64,000 nt of DNA from Paraburkholderia phenazinium (GTDB lineage: Bacteria; Pseudomonadota; Gammaproteobacteria; Burkholderiales; Burkholderiaceae). The translations under genes were made by a program, and so were the position numbers. Below, in pieces: positions 36,132-45,392 of this stretch. Within the stretch, counting starts at the first letter, position 1. Each line of letters begins with the position of its first letter. The stretch is taken from the NCBI RefSeq assembly GCF_900141745.1, contig NZ_FSRM01000001.1:2914001-2978000 (forward strand), in the 5' to 3' direction. The notes under the pieces were generated by a model that did not search any database, was not told the DNA's origin, and worked only from the letters and a program-made list of their open reading frames with translations.

Positions 36132-37137
36132 GGCGCCTCAGCTACCGCTCGCCGGCGCTGCCGCGCTGAGCGTCAATGCGCTTGGCGAGCGTCTCGTCAG
36201 CCGCCTGGTCGACGACGCCGCGCGCTTCGGCGCAATCGTCAGCCGCACGGAAAACGGCACTGTGCTGGTGGATGCGGGCGTCGTTGCGCCCGGCAGCGTC
36301 GCGGCGGGCGTGCTGATTGCGCGCATCTGCATGGGTGGCCTCGGCCACGTCACCGTGCGCGAGAACCTGGATGCGCAGCCGCTCTGGCCCAGCACGATCG
36401 AGGTGCGCACCTCGTGGCCCGTGCTCGCCTGCCTCGGCAGCCAGTACGCCGGATGGAGCCTGTCGGCCACCAGGGAACAGACCGGCGGCAAGAAGTTTTT
36501 CTCGCTTGGCTCGGGCCCGGCGCGCGCGCTGGCCGTGAAGGAGCCGCTATTCGCCGAACTCGGCTACCGCGACCGCCATGAGCGCGGTGTGCTGGTCCTC
36601 GAGGTGGATCGCCTGCCGCCACAGGTCGTGATCGACAAGGTGCTGCACGATTGCGGCCTCGCGCCCGAGCGGCTAACGCTTGTCACCACGCCGACACACT
36701 CTGTCGCGGGAACGGTACAGGTGGTGGCGCGCGTCGTTGAAGTTGCATTGCACAAAACCCATGTGCTTGGCGTACCGCTCGACGAAGTCGTGGAAGGCGG
36801 CGGCTCGGCGCCTTTGCCGCCGCCCGCGCCGGACGGCATCCAGGCGATGGGCCGCACCAACGACGCGATCCTGTATGGCGGACGCGTGCATCTCACCGTG
36901 AAGCACGACGCGGTGGCGAAGCAGCTCGCCGCCGAATTGCCCGCCGCCACCTCGCGCGATTATGGCCGCCCGTTCGCTGACATCTTCACTTCGTTCAACT
37001 ACGACTTCTACCAGATCGATCCCGCGCTGTTCGCGCCGGCCGAGGTGTGGGTGAGCAGCCTCGAAAGCGGCGCGACCTGGCACGGCGGACGTGTCGACGC
37101 GGCGCTGCTGCACGAGCAATGGAACGGCAAGCCATGA
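36106..37137 (+). CDS. mch: Methenyl-H4MPT cyclohydrolase
   Basis: A 343-residue enzyme hydrolysing methenyl-H4MPT to formyl-H4MPT. Family marks: GGLGHVTVRENL, SQYAGWSL, FFSLGSGPARALA, RTNDAILYGG and SRDYGRPFADIFTSFNYDFYQ. Two in-frame ATGs (36094 and 36106) both overlap the end of the ATP-grasp gene; neither has a strong ribosome site, so translation is coupled. It overlaps the next gene by four bases. Confidence 0.95.
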   Translation: MPSSNATPEAPQLPLAGAAALSVNALGERLVSRLVDDAARFGAIVSRTENGTVLVDAGVVAPGSVAAGVLIARICMGGLGHVTVRENLDAQPLWPSTIEVRTSWPVLACLGSQYAGWSLSATREQTGGKKFFSLGSGPARALAVKEPLFAELGYRDRHERGVLVLEVDRLPPQVVIDKVLHDCGLAPERLTLVTTPTHSVAGTVQVVARVVEVALHKTHVLGVPLDEVVEGGGSAPLPPPAPDGIQAMGRTNDAILYGGRVHLTVKHDAVAKQLAAELPAATSRDYGRPFADIFTSFNYDFYQIDPALFAPAEVWVSSLESGATWHGGRVDAALLHEQWNGKP

Positions 37138-38183
37138 CCATTCCTGCACCGGGCTCTTTCGCTGGCGTAGACCCCGTCGATGCGCGGGCGGCGCTGCGCA
37201 TTGCGATCATGACCGACGAAACCGGCTGGCACACCGGACGCCTGAAAAAGGCCTTCCGCGCACGCGGCGCGGAGGCGCGCTGCATCGATCTGGCGGACTG
37301 CCGCATCGACACGACATGGGAACCCCATGGGCTGATGCTGCCGGGCTTTGGCCACGGCCTGCCCGACGCCGTCTTCGTGCGCGGCATTGCCGGCGGCACC
37401 TTTGAGCAGGTCACGCTGCGGCTCGGTATCCTGCATGCGCTGCGCGAGTGCGGTGTCCCTGTCTACAACGACGCGCGCGCGATCGAGCGCAGCGTCGATA
37501 AATCGATGACCAGTTTTCTGCTGCACCGCAACGGAGTACCGACGCCCGCGACGTGGGCCGGCGAATCCGCAGCGTTTGCGCAACGCGTATTGATGCGCGA
37601 AGCAGCGGCTGGACGCCAGGTCGTGCTCAAGCCGCTGTTCGGCTCGCAAGGCCACGGACTCAAACGGCTCGGCGCGCGCGGCGGCGCTCAACCTGGCGCG
37701 CTGACGCCTCTGCCTTCGCTCAAGCCCTATCAGCAGGTTGCGTATCTGCAGCGCTATATCGATGGCGGCCGTTCGGGCTTCGACTGGCGCGTGCTGGTGG
37801 TTGGCGGCCGTGCCGTGGCGGCGATGCGGCGGGTCGGCGGCAAGGGCTGGATCCATAACTTCGCTCAGGGCGCCGCGTGTGAAGCGGCGCAACTCGATGC
37901 GCCGCTCGCGCAGACTGCCGTGCGCGCCACCGAGGCGCTCGGACTCGACTACGCAGGCGTCGACCTGATTCCCGATCCCCATGACCCCACCCGGCCGCTC
38001 GTGCTGGAAGTCAACGGCGTAGCCGCATGGCGCGGCCTGCAATCGGTCACATCGATCGATCTCGCGGCAGCGCTCGCCGACGACCTGCTCCAGCGCAAGC
38101 TGCCCGCGCAGCGCCACGGTGTTACCGGGGCCGCGCAGACCGATGAGGCGGCCGTTGTAACGCTTCATGGACACCATGGCTGA
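37134..38183 (+). CDS. RimK-like ATP-grasp ligase of the H4MPT cluster
   Basis: A 349-residue ATP-grasp protein of the RimK type (alpha-L-glutamate ligase-like). It has IMTDETGWHTGRLKKAF at the start, VYNDARAIERSVDKSMTSF, the ATP-binding VVLKPLFGSQGHGLKRL and the metal motif LVLEVNGVAAWRGLQ. Its ATG overlaps mch. It may add glutamate to methanopterin (sarcinapterin-like) or to methylofuran; this is inference from the RimK-type fold. Confidence 0.82.
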   Translation: MTIPAPGSFAGVDPVDARAALRIAIMTDETGWHTGRLKKAFRARGAEARCIDLADCRIDTTWEPHGLMLPGFGHGLPDAVFVRGIAGGTFEQVTLRLGILHALRECGVPVYNDARAIERSVDKSMTSFLLHRNGVPTPATWAGESAAFAQRVLMREAAAGRQVVLKPLFGSQGHGLKRLGARGGAQPGALTPLPSLKPYQQVAYLQRYIDGGRSGFDWRVLVVGGRAVAAMRRVGGKGWIHNFAQGAACEAAQLDAPLAQTAVRATEALGLDYAGVDLIPDPHDPTRPLVLEVNGVAAWRGLQSVTSIDLAAALADDLLQRKLPAQRHGVTGAAQTDEAAVVTLHGHHG

Positions 38184-39114
38184 GTTGCCCTGTTCCGTCG
38201 CGTACGGACCCGTTCACGCCGCTTTCCTTGCGGCCTGCCGGCTCGATGTGGAAACCCCGAAGCCCGGCAACGTCAGCGTGCAAAGCGCCGGACACGGCAT
38301 GCGCGCGGCCCAGTTCATCACCAGCGCGGAAGTGGCCGCCGCCGCGCTCCTCGCACGCGGCGCGCCGGTCGGCCTGCGCGTGCTCGATGCGGTCACCCGC
38401 ACGCGCGAGGCGGTCGGCTGCAACACGAACCTCGGCATCCTGCTGCTAGTCGCGCCGCTCGCCGCGGCGCTGGAGGCGGCGCTGCGCCCACTGTCAGCCG
38501 ACCGCTGGCGCGACGCGACCGAACGCGTGCTGGCGCGGCTCGATATCGACGACACGCGCCTCGCGTACCGCGCGATCGCGCTCGCCAATCCCGGCGGTCT
38601 CGGCGAGGCGCCCGAACAGTCGGTCTACACGCCGCCGACGGTCGGCCTGCGCGAAGCGATGACGCTCGCTGCCGGGCGCGACAGCATCGCGCGTCAATAT
38701 GCCGAAGGATTTCGCGACATCTTCGACAGCGGCCTTGCCGCGTTCAGCGAAATGCCTGCCGATCAGCCGCGGAACGCCACGCTCAACGTCTTTCTCACGT
38801 TCCTCGGCGCCTGGCCCGACTCTCACATTGTGCGTAAGCAGGGTATTGCCGTGGCGCAGAGTGTCACGCTTGCGGCACGCGAACGGCACGCGACGTGGCG
38901 CCACTCGCTCGCGCAAAACCGTTCCGACGAAATGCATCAGCCGCTCGATGCATGGGACGCAGAACTGAAGGCTAGTGCCATCAACCCCGGCACCAGCGCG
39001 GACTTGACCGTGGTGACGCTGTTCGTCGCCGGCTGCCTTGCATCCGTCGACGGCGCCGGCCCCAGCTCATACCAGCCGGACAGCCAGCGCATTGGCACGG
39101 ATCCTGTTAGTTAG
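38167..39114 (+). CDS. CitG-like triphosphoribosyl-dephospho-CoA synthase homologue
   Basis: A 315-residue protein with the CitG/MdcB fold: [15 protein letters not shown] with the conserved phosphate region, [19 protein letters not shown], and DRNT-like SHIVRKQG. Authentic CitG makes the citrate lyase prosthetic group precursor, but no citrate lyase is here. The homologue is conserved in H4MPT clusters, where a phosphoribosyl transfer in H4MPT synthesis is a plausible role. The ATG at 38167 overlaps the ligase gene end; another lies three codons later. Confidence 0.82.
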   Translation: MDTMAELPCSVAYGPVHAAFLAACRLDVETPKPGNVSVQSAGHGMRAAQFITSAEVAAAALLARGAPVGLRVLDAVTRTREAVGCNTNLGILLLVAPLAAALEAALRPLSADRWRDATERVLARLDIDDTRLAYRAIALANPGGLGEAPEQSVYTPPTVGLREAMTLAAGRDSIARQYAEGFRDIFDSGLAAFSEMPADQPRNATLNVFLTFLGAWPDSHIVRKQGIAVAQSVTLAARERHATWRHSLAQNRSDEMHQPLDAWDAELKASAINPGTSADLTVVTLFVAGCLASVDGAGPSSYQPDSQRIGTDPVS

Positions 39115-39218
39115 TGCCACTGCGCATTCACCCGCCAGTTGGCGATCGGGCAACAGCATCGTCACTGGAGCATGTCAGTCAGTCGTCAAGTCACTATTCC
39201 ACTCATTGGAGGAACAGA

Positions 39219-39728
39219 ATGGCCAAGATTAATCGCGTCCTGATAGGAGAGTCGCTCGTCGGCGACGGTAACGAGGTCGCACATATCGACTTGCTGATGG
39301 GACCGCGAGGTTCAGCGGCGGAAACTGCATTCTGCAATGCACTCACCAATAATAAGGATGGCTTCACATCGCTGCTTGCCGTCGTCGCGCCGAACCTGCT
39401 CACCAAGCCGAATACGATTCTGTTCAACAAGGTGACGATCAAGGGCGCCAAGCAGGCCGTGCAGATGTTCGGTCCTGCGCAGCATGCCGTTGCACTCGCC
39501 GTGGCGGACAGCGTCGAGGATGGCACGATCCCGCAGGACGAAGCGGACGATCTGTTCCTGTGCGTTGGCGTCTTTATTCACTGGCAGGCCGACGACGACA
39601 AGAAGATTCAGGAATTCAACTACCAGGCGACGCGCGAGGCAATCAAGCGCGCTGTCGCCGGTGAACCGAGCGCGGCGGAAGTCGTGGCGAAGAAGGGCAG
39701 CGTCGCGCATCCGTTTGCACCGAACTGA
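39219..39728 (+). CDS. fae: Formaldehyde-activating enzyme
   Basis: A 169-residue enzyme condensing formaldehyde with H4MPT to methylene-H4MPT. Characteristic segments: [23 protein letters not shown] with the catalytic His, [19 protein letters not shown] and [16 protein letters not shown]. The ribosome site is strong (TTGGAGGAA), fitting a very abundant protein. The longer frame begins at the citG-like stop and is not used. Confidence 0.98.
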   Translation: MAKINRVLIGESLVGDGNEVAHIDLLMGPRGSAAETAFCNALTNNKDGFTSLLAVVAPNLLTKPNTILFNKVTIKGAKQAVQMFGPAQHAVALAVADSVEDGTIPQDEADDLFLCVGVFIHWQADDDKKIQEFNYQATREAIKRAVAGEPSAAEVVAKKGSVAHPFAPN

Positions 39729-39752
39729 CGGTGCGCCGGATTGCGTGGGGGC

Positions 39753-39784
39753 AGCAAGGGTTCGCGCTCGAGCGGACCTTTGCT
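39753..39784 (+). repeat. Stem-loop after fae
   Basis: A 13-bp stem (39753-39765 with 39772-39784, two G-U pairs) with a 6-base loop lies 25 bases after the fae stop. No T-run follows. It may stabilise the fae message or reduce read-through to the following gene. Confidence 0.55.
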
Positions 39785-39813
39785 GTGAAGCGACCCTCTC
39801 ATAGAGGCAAGAG

Positions 39814-40218
39814 ATGAGCATACGATGTCGTGCGCTGGCAGCCTGTGCCTGCCTCACGCTCGCGGTACCGCTCGCGTGGGCGGATGGCGACGCGCCCACG
39901 GCGGCTGCCCCGGCGGGAGGTTACAACTATCCGACGCAGGGCCGGGTCGAATATGTGCTGGGATGCATGGACGACAACGGACACGATTTCGCCAACGTCT
40001 ATAAATGTTCGTGCGTGATCGACAAGATGGCTACCGCGCTGCCCTACGAGGAGTTCGTCGATCAGTCGACGTTCTCCAAGTACGCAACGTTGGGCGGCGA
40101 AGGCGGCTCGGAGTTTCGGGTCGATCAGGCGAAAGCGCAGACGAAGAAATTCCGCGCATTGCAGACCGATGCCTACCGCAGTTGTGGGCTAGGGCACGAA
40201 AAGACGGCGGCGAAGTAG
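39814..40218 (+). CDS. Unknown exported Cys-containing protein downstream of fae
   Basis: A 134-residue protein with a signal peptide (ending AWADG) and four Cys in the mature part: LGCMDD (51), KCSCVID (65 and 67) and YRSCGLG near residue 124. It has no haem CxxCH motif. The sequence is rich in polar residues after residue 75. It follows fae by 85 bases and is likely cotranscribed behind the hairpin. I do not recognise a family; a periplasmic role in C1 metabolism is only suggested by position. Confidence 0.65.
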   Translation: MSIRCRALAACACLTLAVPLAWADGDAPTAAAPAGGYNYPTQGRVEYVLGCMDDNGHDFANVYKCSCVIDKMATALPYEEFVDQSTFSKYATLGGEGGSEFRVDQAKAQTKKFRALQTDAYRSCGLGHEKTAAK

Positions 40219-40260
40219 TCGAGCCAATGTGCGGGGCCGCCTCAAATAGCGAATCACGCG

Positions 40261-40295
40261 CACGGTGCTGGCAACAGCACCGTGCCGCGTTTTTG
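40261..40295 (+). terminator. Rho-independent terminator
   Basis: A perfect 10-bp stem (40261-40270 with 40275-40284), a GCAA tetraloop, then CCGCGTTTTT. It ends the fae transcript and stands just before the convergent folB-like gene. Confidence 0.88.
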
Positions 40296-40298
40296 CGC

Positions 40299-40823
40299 TC
40301 AGTCCGGAATCAGCCCTGTCCCGAGCAACGCATAACCTGTGACCCCTGCGGCCGTTTGCGGCATATCGCTACGTTGCCGCTCGATCTGCACGCCGACCGC
40401 CGACACATCATCGAACTTGGCGGGTTTGGCTAGCGCGACGCGCACCCAGTGAGCGCCGAACTCGGTGATCAGGAGGCGCGCCACCGCTTCGGCAAGCGCT
40501 TCGAGCAAACGCACGCCATGCGACGCAAGGAGCCCATGTAGCGCGCTACGTACCGCCGCATAATTGATCGTGTCCTCGATGCGGTCGGTTGTGCAGGCAC
40601 GAATGGCGGGAACACCGATTGCAAGATTCATCCGTACCGGCTGCGGGACATGTTGCTCGCTGCTGTCGATACCGATGATCGTCTGACCAACAAAGTTTTC
40701 GATGAAGACGATGTCCATCCGCCCGGACGGCATGGCGGTAGAGGGCGCGTCGAACGGCGCAGTGGCGCCCGGCACCCCGGCAGCGGAGAAACTGGCAAGA
40801 CGAACGGCATCGAGACGATCCAT
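40299..40823 (-). CDS. Dihydroneopterin aldolase-like protein
   Basis: A 174-residue FolB-type protein. The catalytic parts are visible: IENFVGQTIIGID with the family Glu/Ile region, EDTINYAAVRSAL, LLEALAEAVARLLI and the Lys of ALAKPAKFDDV. About 40 extra residues precede the fold. It would cleave dihydroneopterin to hydroxymethyl-dihydropterin. Being in the H4MPT island, it is probably the copy supplying the pterin half of H4MPT. GGAG precedes the start at 40823. Confidence 0.85.
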   Translation of the reverse strand: MDRLDAVRLASFSAAGVPGATAPFDAPSTAMPSGRMDIVFIENFVGQTIIGIDSSEQHVPQPVRMNLAIGVPAIRACTTDRIEDTINYAAVRSALHGLLASHGVRLLEALAEAVARLLITEFGAHWVRVALAKPAKFDDVSAVGVQIERQRSDMPQTAAGVTGYALLGTGLIPD

Positions 40824-41268
40824 GGTGTACTCCGCCGCGGCGCGGCAAATAATCTGCAAACGAGTTGGCAAAAGGCCCGAAACCGCGCTGCAAGACGCGC
40901 CTCGGGTAAACGCATAGCCGCACAGGTGTGACAGCACGCGAAGCACTCTGCGCCGAAGTTGCAACACTCTCCTCGCCTTCGGCCAGCAGAGGAAGTCATT
41001 CGGGCACGATGATGAGAAAAGCAAAAATCGCGCACGCTATCCAGGGCTATTGCGACTTTTTTATTGAACGGGAGCGACATCCGGCGTAGAGTTTTAAGCC
41101 GATGCTTGGTATAAGGACTAATCACTCGGTGCGCATATGGACCCAGAACCGTAGCGCGAGGGGAAGACGGTATCGATAAAGCGGCACTCGTACGCGCATG
41201 GCGAAGCAAGGCAGCAGCAACGCAGTGTGAGCCGGCACGGACGAATTGACGCAACGGAGACAAACCCC
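40824..41268. other. Divergent promoter region for the folB-like gene and the sigma-54 activator
   Basis: 445 bases without a supportable gene. A possible sigma-70 promoter reading right is TTGAAC (41064) with 17 bases to TAGAGT (41087). No good GG-N10-GC core was found on either strand in the parts I checked, so the activator gene is probably not under its own control by sigma-54. Confidence 0.35.
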
Positions 41269-43362
41269 ATGTCGTTGCTCACTGACAGCACCATGCACGT
41301 CCGTGAAGTTTTGAACGTCGTCAATCATCAATTGGCGACCCGCCCGACGAGCGACCCCGTCGCTCAATCATGGGCGCGCTGCATGAACGAATTCCAGCTC
41401 GACCCTTCCCGTTTTGTCGTGCCCCCTGTCCTGACCGACTACGAACTCAGTTCGCGCCGCGAGGCAATGGGCGATCTGATCGCCTGCTCGAAGCTCGAAA
41501 TGACCACGCTTTACCAGCAACTGGCCGATCCCGAACTTGCGGTGGTGCTGGTCGATGCCGGCGGCATGATCGTCCATCAGGTTTCGTCGGTGCCTTTCGC
41601 CGAAGCGGTCGCCGCAGACGGCTTTCGCGTCGGCGCTCTATGGAGCGAACGCGAGGCCGGCACGAACGGCATGGGCACGTGCCTCGCCGAACGCGACTGC
41701 ATCGCCGTCTGCCAGCACGAGCATTTCTATCCGCGCTATACGTCGCTCACCTGCTCCGCCGCGCCGATTTTCGACGACAGCGGCGAAATTGCCGGTGTGC
41801 TGGATGTGACGAGCCGCTCGAAGCTGCTGCAGCAGCATTCTCTGGTGCTGGTCGGCATGTCGCGGCAGATGATCGAAAACCGTCTGCTGGATGCGCGTTA
41901 CCGGCACGCGAACATGATCCATTTTCACAGCCGCCCGGAATTCGTCGGTACGCTGCACGGCGGCAAACTGGCGGTGGCGGACGACAGCACGGTGCTCGCC
42001 GCAAACCGCAGCGCGCTGTTCCAGCTCGGCTTCCGCTCGCTGCGCGAACTGCGCGGCCGGCGCATCGAGGAAGCGTTCAATGCTTCGCTCGAGGACATGA
42101 TCGCGCGCAGCATCCGCGGGTCGTTCCATCCGGTCACCGTGTACAGCGCTAACGCGACCAACCGCTTCTTTCTCGTCGCGCAGACGCCGCAAAGCAGCGC
42201 CGAACGTGGCGTGCGAGTGGCGGGGACAGCGCCCGTGACGCGTGCCAACGCGCCCGAGAAGCGGCCGGCGCCGGCCCGGCTCGACCAGATCGCGCACCTG
42301 GAATTCGGCGATCCGCGCATGGCCTCGCAAATCCAGCTCGCGGCGCGAGTGGTCCAGCGCAAGATTCCGATCATCCTCAGAGGGCAGACGGGTACCGGCA
42401 AGGAAGTCTTCGCGCAAGCGCTGCATAGCATCAGCCCGCACGCATCCGGTCCGTTCGTGCCGGTGAATTGCGCGTCGCTGCCCGAAAATCTGATCGAAAG
42501 CGAACTGTTCGGCTATCGGGCGGGCGCGTTTACCGGTGCGCAGCGCGAAGGACGGCGTGGCAAAATCGTGCAGGCCAATAGCGGCACGCTCTTCCTCGAT
42601 GAAATCGGCGACATGCCGCTCGCGTTGCAGGCGCGCCTGCTGCGCGTGATCGAGGAACACGAGGTCACGCCGCTCGGCGCCGAAACGACCATCAAGGTCG
42701 ATTTCCAGCTCATCAGCGCCAGTCACCGCAATCTGCTCGAACTCGTGCACGGCGGACAGTTTCGCGAGGATCTGTATTACCGGCTCAAGGGTGTTGAACT
42801 GAATCTGCCGCCACTCAGCGAACGGGTCGACAAGCTCGCGCTGATCCATCATCTGCTCGAAAAAGAAACGAACAACGATCCGCCCGAGCTGACCCCGGAA
42901 GCCGAGCAGGCGTTGCTGACGTATGCATGGCCCGGCAATATCCGCCAGTTGCGTCACGTATTGCAGATGGCCATCGCGCTTTGCGACGGACAACCCATCC
43001 GCTGCCAGGACCTGCCTGGCGAAATCACCCAACGTATGCCGGAAAACGGGCCGGTGGCAGCTTTGCGTGCGGCGGTGCCGGACGTCGACCCGCATCCGGA
43101 CGACGAAGTGGATCTTTCCGCGCTCAACGCCATCCAGTTGAACGAACGCGGGACCGTTCTGACGCTGCTCGACGAGCACCGCTGGAACGTCAGCAACGTC
43201 GCCAAGGCGCTTGGCATCAGCCGCAACACGTTGTACCGGAAGATGCGCCGGCTGCATATCCGTCTGTCGCACGACGGCTCGGCAATCGCCGGCGAGCCGG
43301 CCGACGAGATGCCGTCCGACGATTCGTTCTCCAAAGAGTCGCCGCCCATCGACGACGCATGA
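41269..43362 (+). CDS. Sigma-54 dependent activator, AcoR type (GAF, AAA+, Fis)
   Basis: A 697-residue enhancer-binding regulator. The N-terminal sensor half contains a GAF-like domain with the AcoR mark GTNGMGTCLAERDC (about 140-155). The AAA+ domain has Walker A GQTGTGKEVFAQ, the sigma-54 contact loop GAFTGA, Walker B GTLFLDEIGDM and the arginine-finger region FREDLYYRLKG. A Fis-type helix-turn-helix (NVSNVAKALGISRNTLYRK) ends it. GGAGA precedes the ATG at 41269. AcoR-type sensors respond to small alcohols, ketones or aldehydes. It overlaps dmrB by four bases, tying it to H4MPT metabolism. Confidence 0.93.
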   Translation: MSLLTDSTMHVREVLNVVNHQLATRPTSDPVAQSWARCMNEFQLDPSRFVVPPVLTDYELSSRREAMGDLIACSKLEMTTLYQQLADPELAVVLVDAGGMIVHQVSSVPFAEAVAADGFRVGALWSEREAGTNGMGTCLAERDCIAVCQHEHFYPRYTSLTCSAAPIFDDSGEIAGVLDVTSRSKLLQQHSLVLVGMSRQMIENRLLDARYRHANMIHFHSRPEFVGTLHGGKLAVADDSTVLAANRSALFQLGFRSLRELRGRRIEEAFNASLEDMIARSIRGSFHPVTVYSANATNRFFLVAQTPQSSAERGVRVAGTAPVTRANAPEKRPAPARLDQIAHLEFGDPRMASQIQLAARVVQRKIPIILRGQTGTGKEVFAQALHSISPHASGPFVPVNCASLPENLIESELFGYRAGAFTGAQREGRRGKIVQANSGTLFLDEIGDMPLALQARLLRVIEEHEVTPLGAETTIKVDFQLISASHRNLLELVHGGQFREDLYYRLKGVELNLPPLSERVDKLALIHHLLEKETNNDPPELTPEAEQALLTYAWPGNIRQLRHVLQMAIALCDGQPIRCQDLPGEITQRMPENGPVAALRAAVPDVDPHPDDEVDLSALNAIQLNERGTVLTLLDEHRWNVSNVAKALGISRNTLYRKMRRLHIRLSHDGSAIAGEPADEMPSDDSFSKESPPIDDA

Positions 43363-43934
43363 CCCAGACGCCCGCTCGTCGTCTCGCCGAGTTCAAGCCC
43401 GATGCGCGCTTCGCCTGGTGCGTAACAGGCTCAGGCCATCTGCTCGACGAGTCGATCGCGCTCGCGCTCGAACTGCCGCGCGTCGATCTCTTCCTCTCCG
43501 CAGCCGCGGAGGAAGTCTTGCCGCTCTATGGCTGGCCCCTGCCGAAGCTGCGCAAGCACTTCCGCGTGTTTCGCGACAATAGTGCGAGCGGCGTGCCGGT
43601 CGGTATGCTCTACCACGGCATGTACCACACGGTGGTGATCGCGCCGGCCACCAGCAACACCGTGGCCAAATGCGCATTCGGCATCTCCGACACGCTACCG
43701 ACCAACATGTACGCGCAGGCGGGCAAGCAGTGCATTCCGGGCATTGTCTTTGCATGCGACACGGAGCCGACCGTAGTGACGCAAAGCCCGAACGAATGGG
43801 TCGAACTGCGTCCGCGGGCGATCGAACTCGACAACGTTGAGCGCCTGTCGCGCTTCGAATACACGACACTCGTGCGCTCGCTGGATGAACTGAAAGCGGC
43901 GCTCGGTGAGCGCCTGTCGCGCGTGACTATATGA
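43359..43934 (+). CDS. dmrB: Dihydromethanopterin reductase, flavoprotein type (DmrB)
   Basis: A 191-residue flavoprotein of the HFCD fold that reduces dihydromethanopterin to H4MPT, the last cofactor step. Motifs: FAWCVTGSGHLLDES, the FMN-binding PATSNTVAKCAFGISDTL, and Cys residues KQCIPGIVFACD. DmrB of a Burkholderia species is a structurally known member of this family, as I recall. The ATG overlaps the activator stop (ATGA). Confidence 0.88.
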   Translation: MTQTPARRLAEFKPDARFAWCVTGSGHLLDESIALALELPRVDLFLSAAAEEVLPLYGWPLPKLRKHFRVFRDNSASGVPVGMLYHGMYHTVVIAPATSNTVAKCAFGISDTLPTNMYAQAGKQCIPGIVFACDTEPTVVTQSPNEWVELRPRAIELDNVERLSRFEYTTLVRSLDELKAALGERLSRVTI

Positions 43935-43979
43935 ACAGCCCCCACGCTCCCTGCGATCGCTGCCCGGCCGTGCATTGAC

Positions 43980-45362
43980 ATGGACCATATCGTCTTCCTG
44001 ACTGGCCGGCTCGCCGAAAAGAGCCTGATTCACACGCTCGAAAGCATGGCGCCGACTCCGTTCAGTTGGGAAATCCGCGAAATCGGCCTGCAGGTCGCAG
44101 CGCTCATGACGGCCGACCTGATTCGCCGCCGCATTCCCGTCCCGCTCGTGGCGCAACGGGTCATCGTGCCCGGGCGTTGCCGTGGCGACCTCGCTGCGCT
44201 GAGCGGGCACTACGGCGTGCGGTTCGAGCGAGGTCCGGAAGAGGTCAAGGATTTACCGCAATTCTTCGGCCGCGAGGCGCAACCGTTCGATCTGACGCGT
44301 TACGAGACCAGTATCTTCGCCGAGATCGTCGATGCGCCGCGGCTCGATCTGGATGGCATCGCCGTACGTGCGCGCGAGTACGTCGCGCAAGGTGCCGATG
44401 TGATCGACATCGGTTGCCTGCCCGAAACGCCGTTTCCGCATCTCGAAGACGCGGTGCGCCTGCTTAAAGCTCAGGGGTATCGCGTGAGCGTCGATTCGAT
44501 GCGCAGCGACGAACTGCTGCGTGGCGGCCGCGCGGGCGCGGATTATCTGATGAGCCTGAACCTCGACACGCTCTGGATTGCTGACGAGGTGCCGTCCACG
44601 CCGATCCTCGTCGCCCGCGAGCCGGCAGATCCGGCCTCGCTCGATGCCGCGATCGAGCGACTCGCCGCACGCGGCCGCGCGTTTCTCGCCGACCCCATTC
44701 TCGATCCGATTCCGTTCGGTCTCGCCGCATCGATTGCGCGTTATGTCCGGTTGCGCGAACGCTACCCGGATATCGGCATCATGATGGGCATCGGCAACGT
44801 GACTGAACTGACCGAGGCCGATACGAGCGGCATCAACGCGGTGCTGCTTGGCATGGCAGCGGAGCTACGTGTGAGCGCAGTGCTCACCACGTCTGTCAGC
44901 CTGCACGCACGGCGCGCGGTCCGCGAAGCCGATGTCGCGCGCAGGGTGATGTACGCCGCCCGCGAAGCACAGGTGCTGCCTAAGGGCATCAACAGCGATC
45001 TCGCGACGGTTCACGCCAAACGCCCTTTTCCGTATAGCACCGCCGAAATCGCCGAGGTTGCGCGCGAGGTGCGGGACCCCAACTTTCGCGTCCAGGTCAG
45101 CGCGGACGGCATTCACGTTTACAACCGCGACGGACATCGCCAGGCGGGCGACCCGTTCGCGCTCTACCCCGACCTGAATCTCGAAACCGACGGCGGCCAC
45201 GCCTTCTATATGGGCGTCCAGCTCGCCCGCGCCGAGATCGCCTGGCGGCTCGGCAAGCGCTTCGATCAGGATCAGCCGCTCGACTGGGGCTGCGCGGTCG
45301 ACCGGCCTGAACAGGATCTCATGGCGTGGCAAGCGCCAGGCGAGACGATGAAAAAGCGCTGA
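43980..45362 (+). CDS. Dihydropteroate synthase-like protein for H4MPT synthesis
   Basis: A 460-residue protein with a DHPS-type TIM barrel in the middle (GADVIDIGCLPETPFPHLED, VSVDSMRSDELL, GADYLMSLN) and extra domains on both sides, as in archaeal DHPS-related proteins (MJ0301 type). The expected role is joining the hydroxymethyl-dihydropterin diphosphate to beta-RFA phosphate. It lies 45 bases after dmrB. It converges on cbbA with only 30 bases between. Confidence 0.85.
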   Translation: MDHIVFLTGRLAEKSLIHTLESMAPTPFSWEIREIGLQVAALMTADLIRRRIPVPLVAQRVIVPGRCRGDLAALSGHYGVRFERGPEEVKDLPQFFGREAQPFDLTRYETSIFAEIVDAPRLDLDGIAVRAREYVAQGADVIDIGCLPETPFPHLEDAVRLLKAQGYRVSVDSMRSDELLRGGRAGADYLMSLNLDTLWIADEVPSTPILVAREPADPASLDAAIERLAARGRAFLADPILDPIPFGLAASIARYVRLRERYPDIGIMMGIGNVTELTEADTSGINAVLLGMAAELRVSAVLTTSVSLHARRAVREADVARRVMYAAREAQVLPKGINSDLATVHAKRPFPYSTAEIAEVAREVRDPNFRVQVSADGIHVYNRDGHRQAGDPFALYPDLNLETDGGHAFYMGVQLARAEIAWRLGKRFDQDQPLDWGCAVDRPEQDLMAWQAPGETMKKR

Positions 45363-45392
45363 GGGCTAACCCAGCCGCGCCGATTCATCGCT

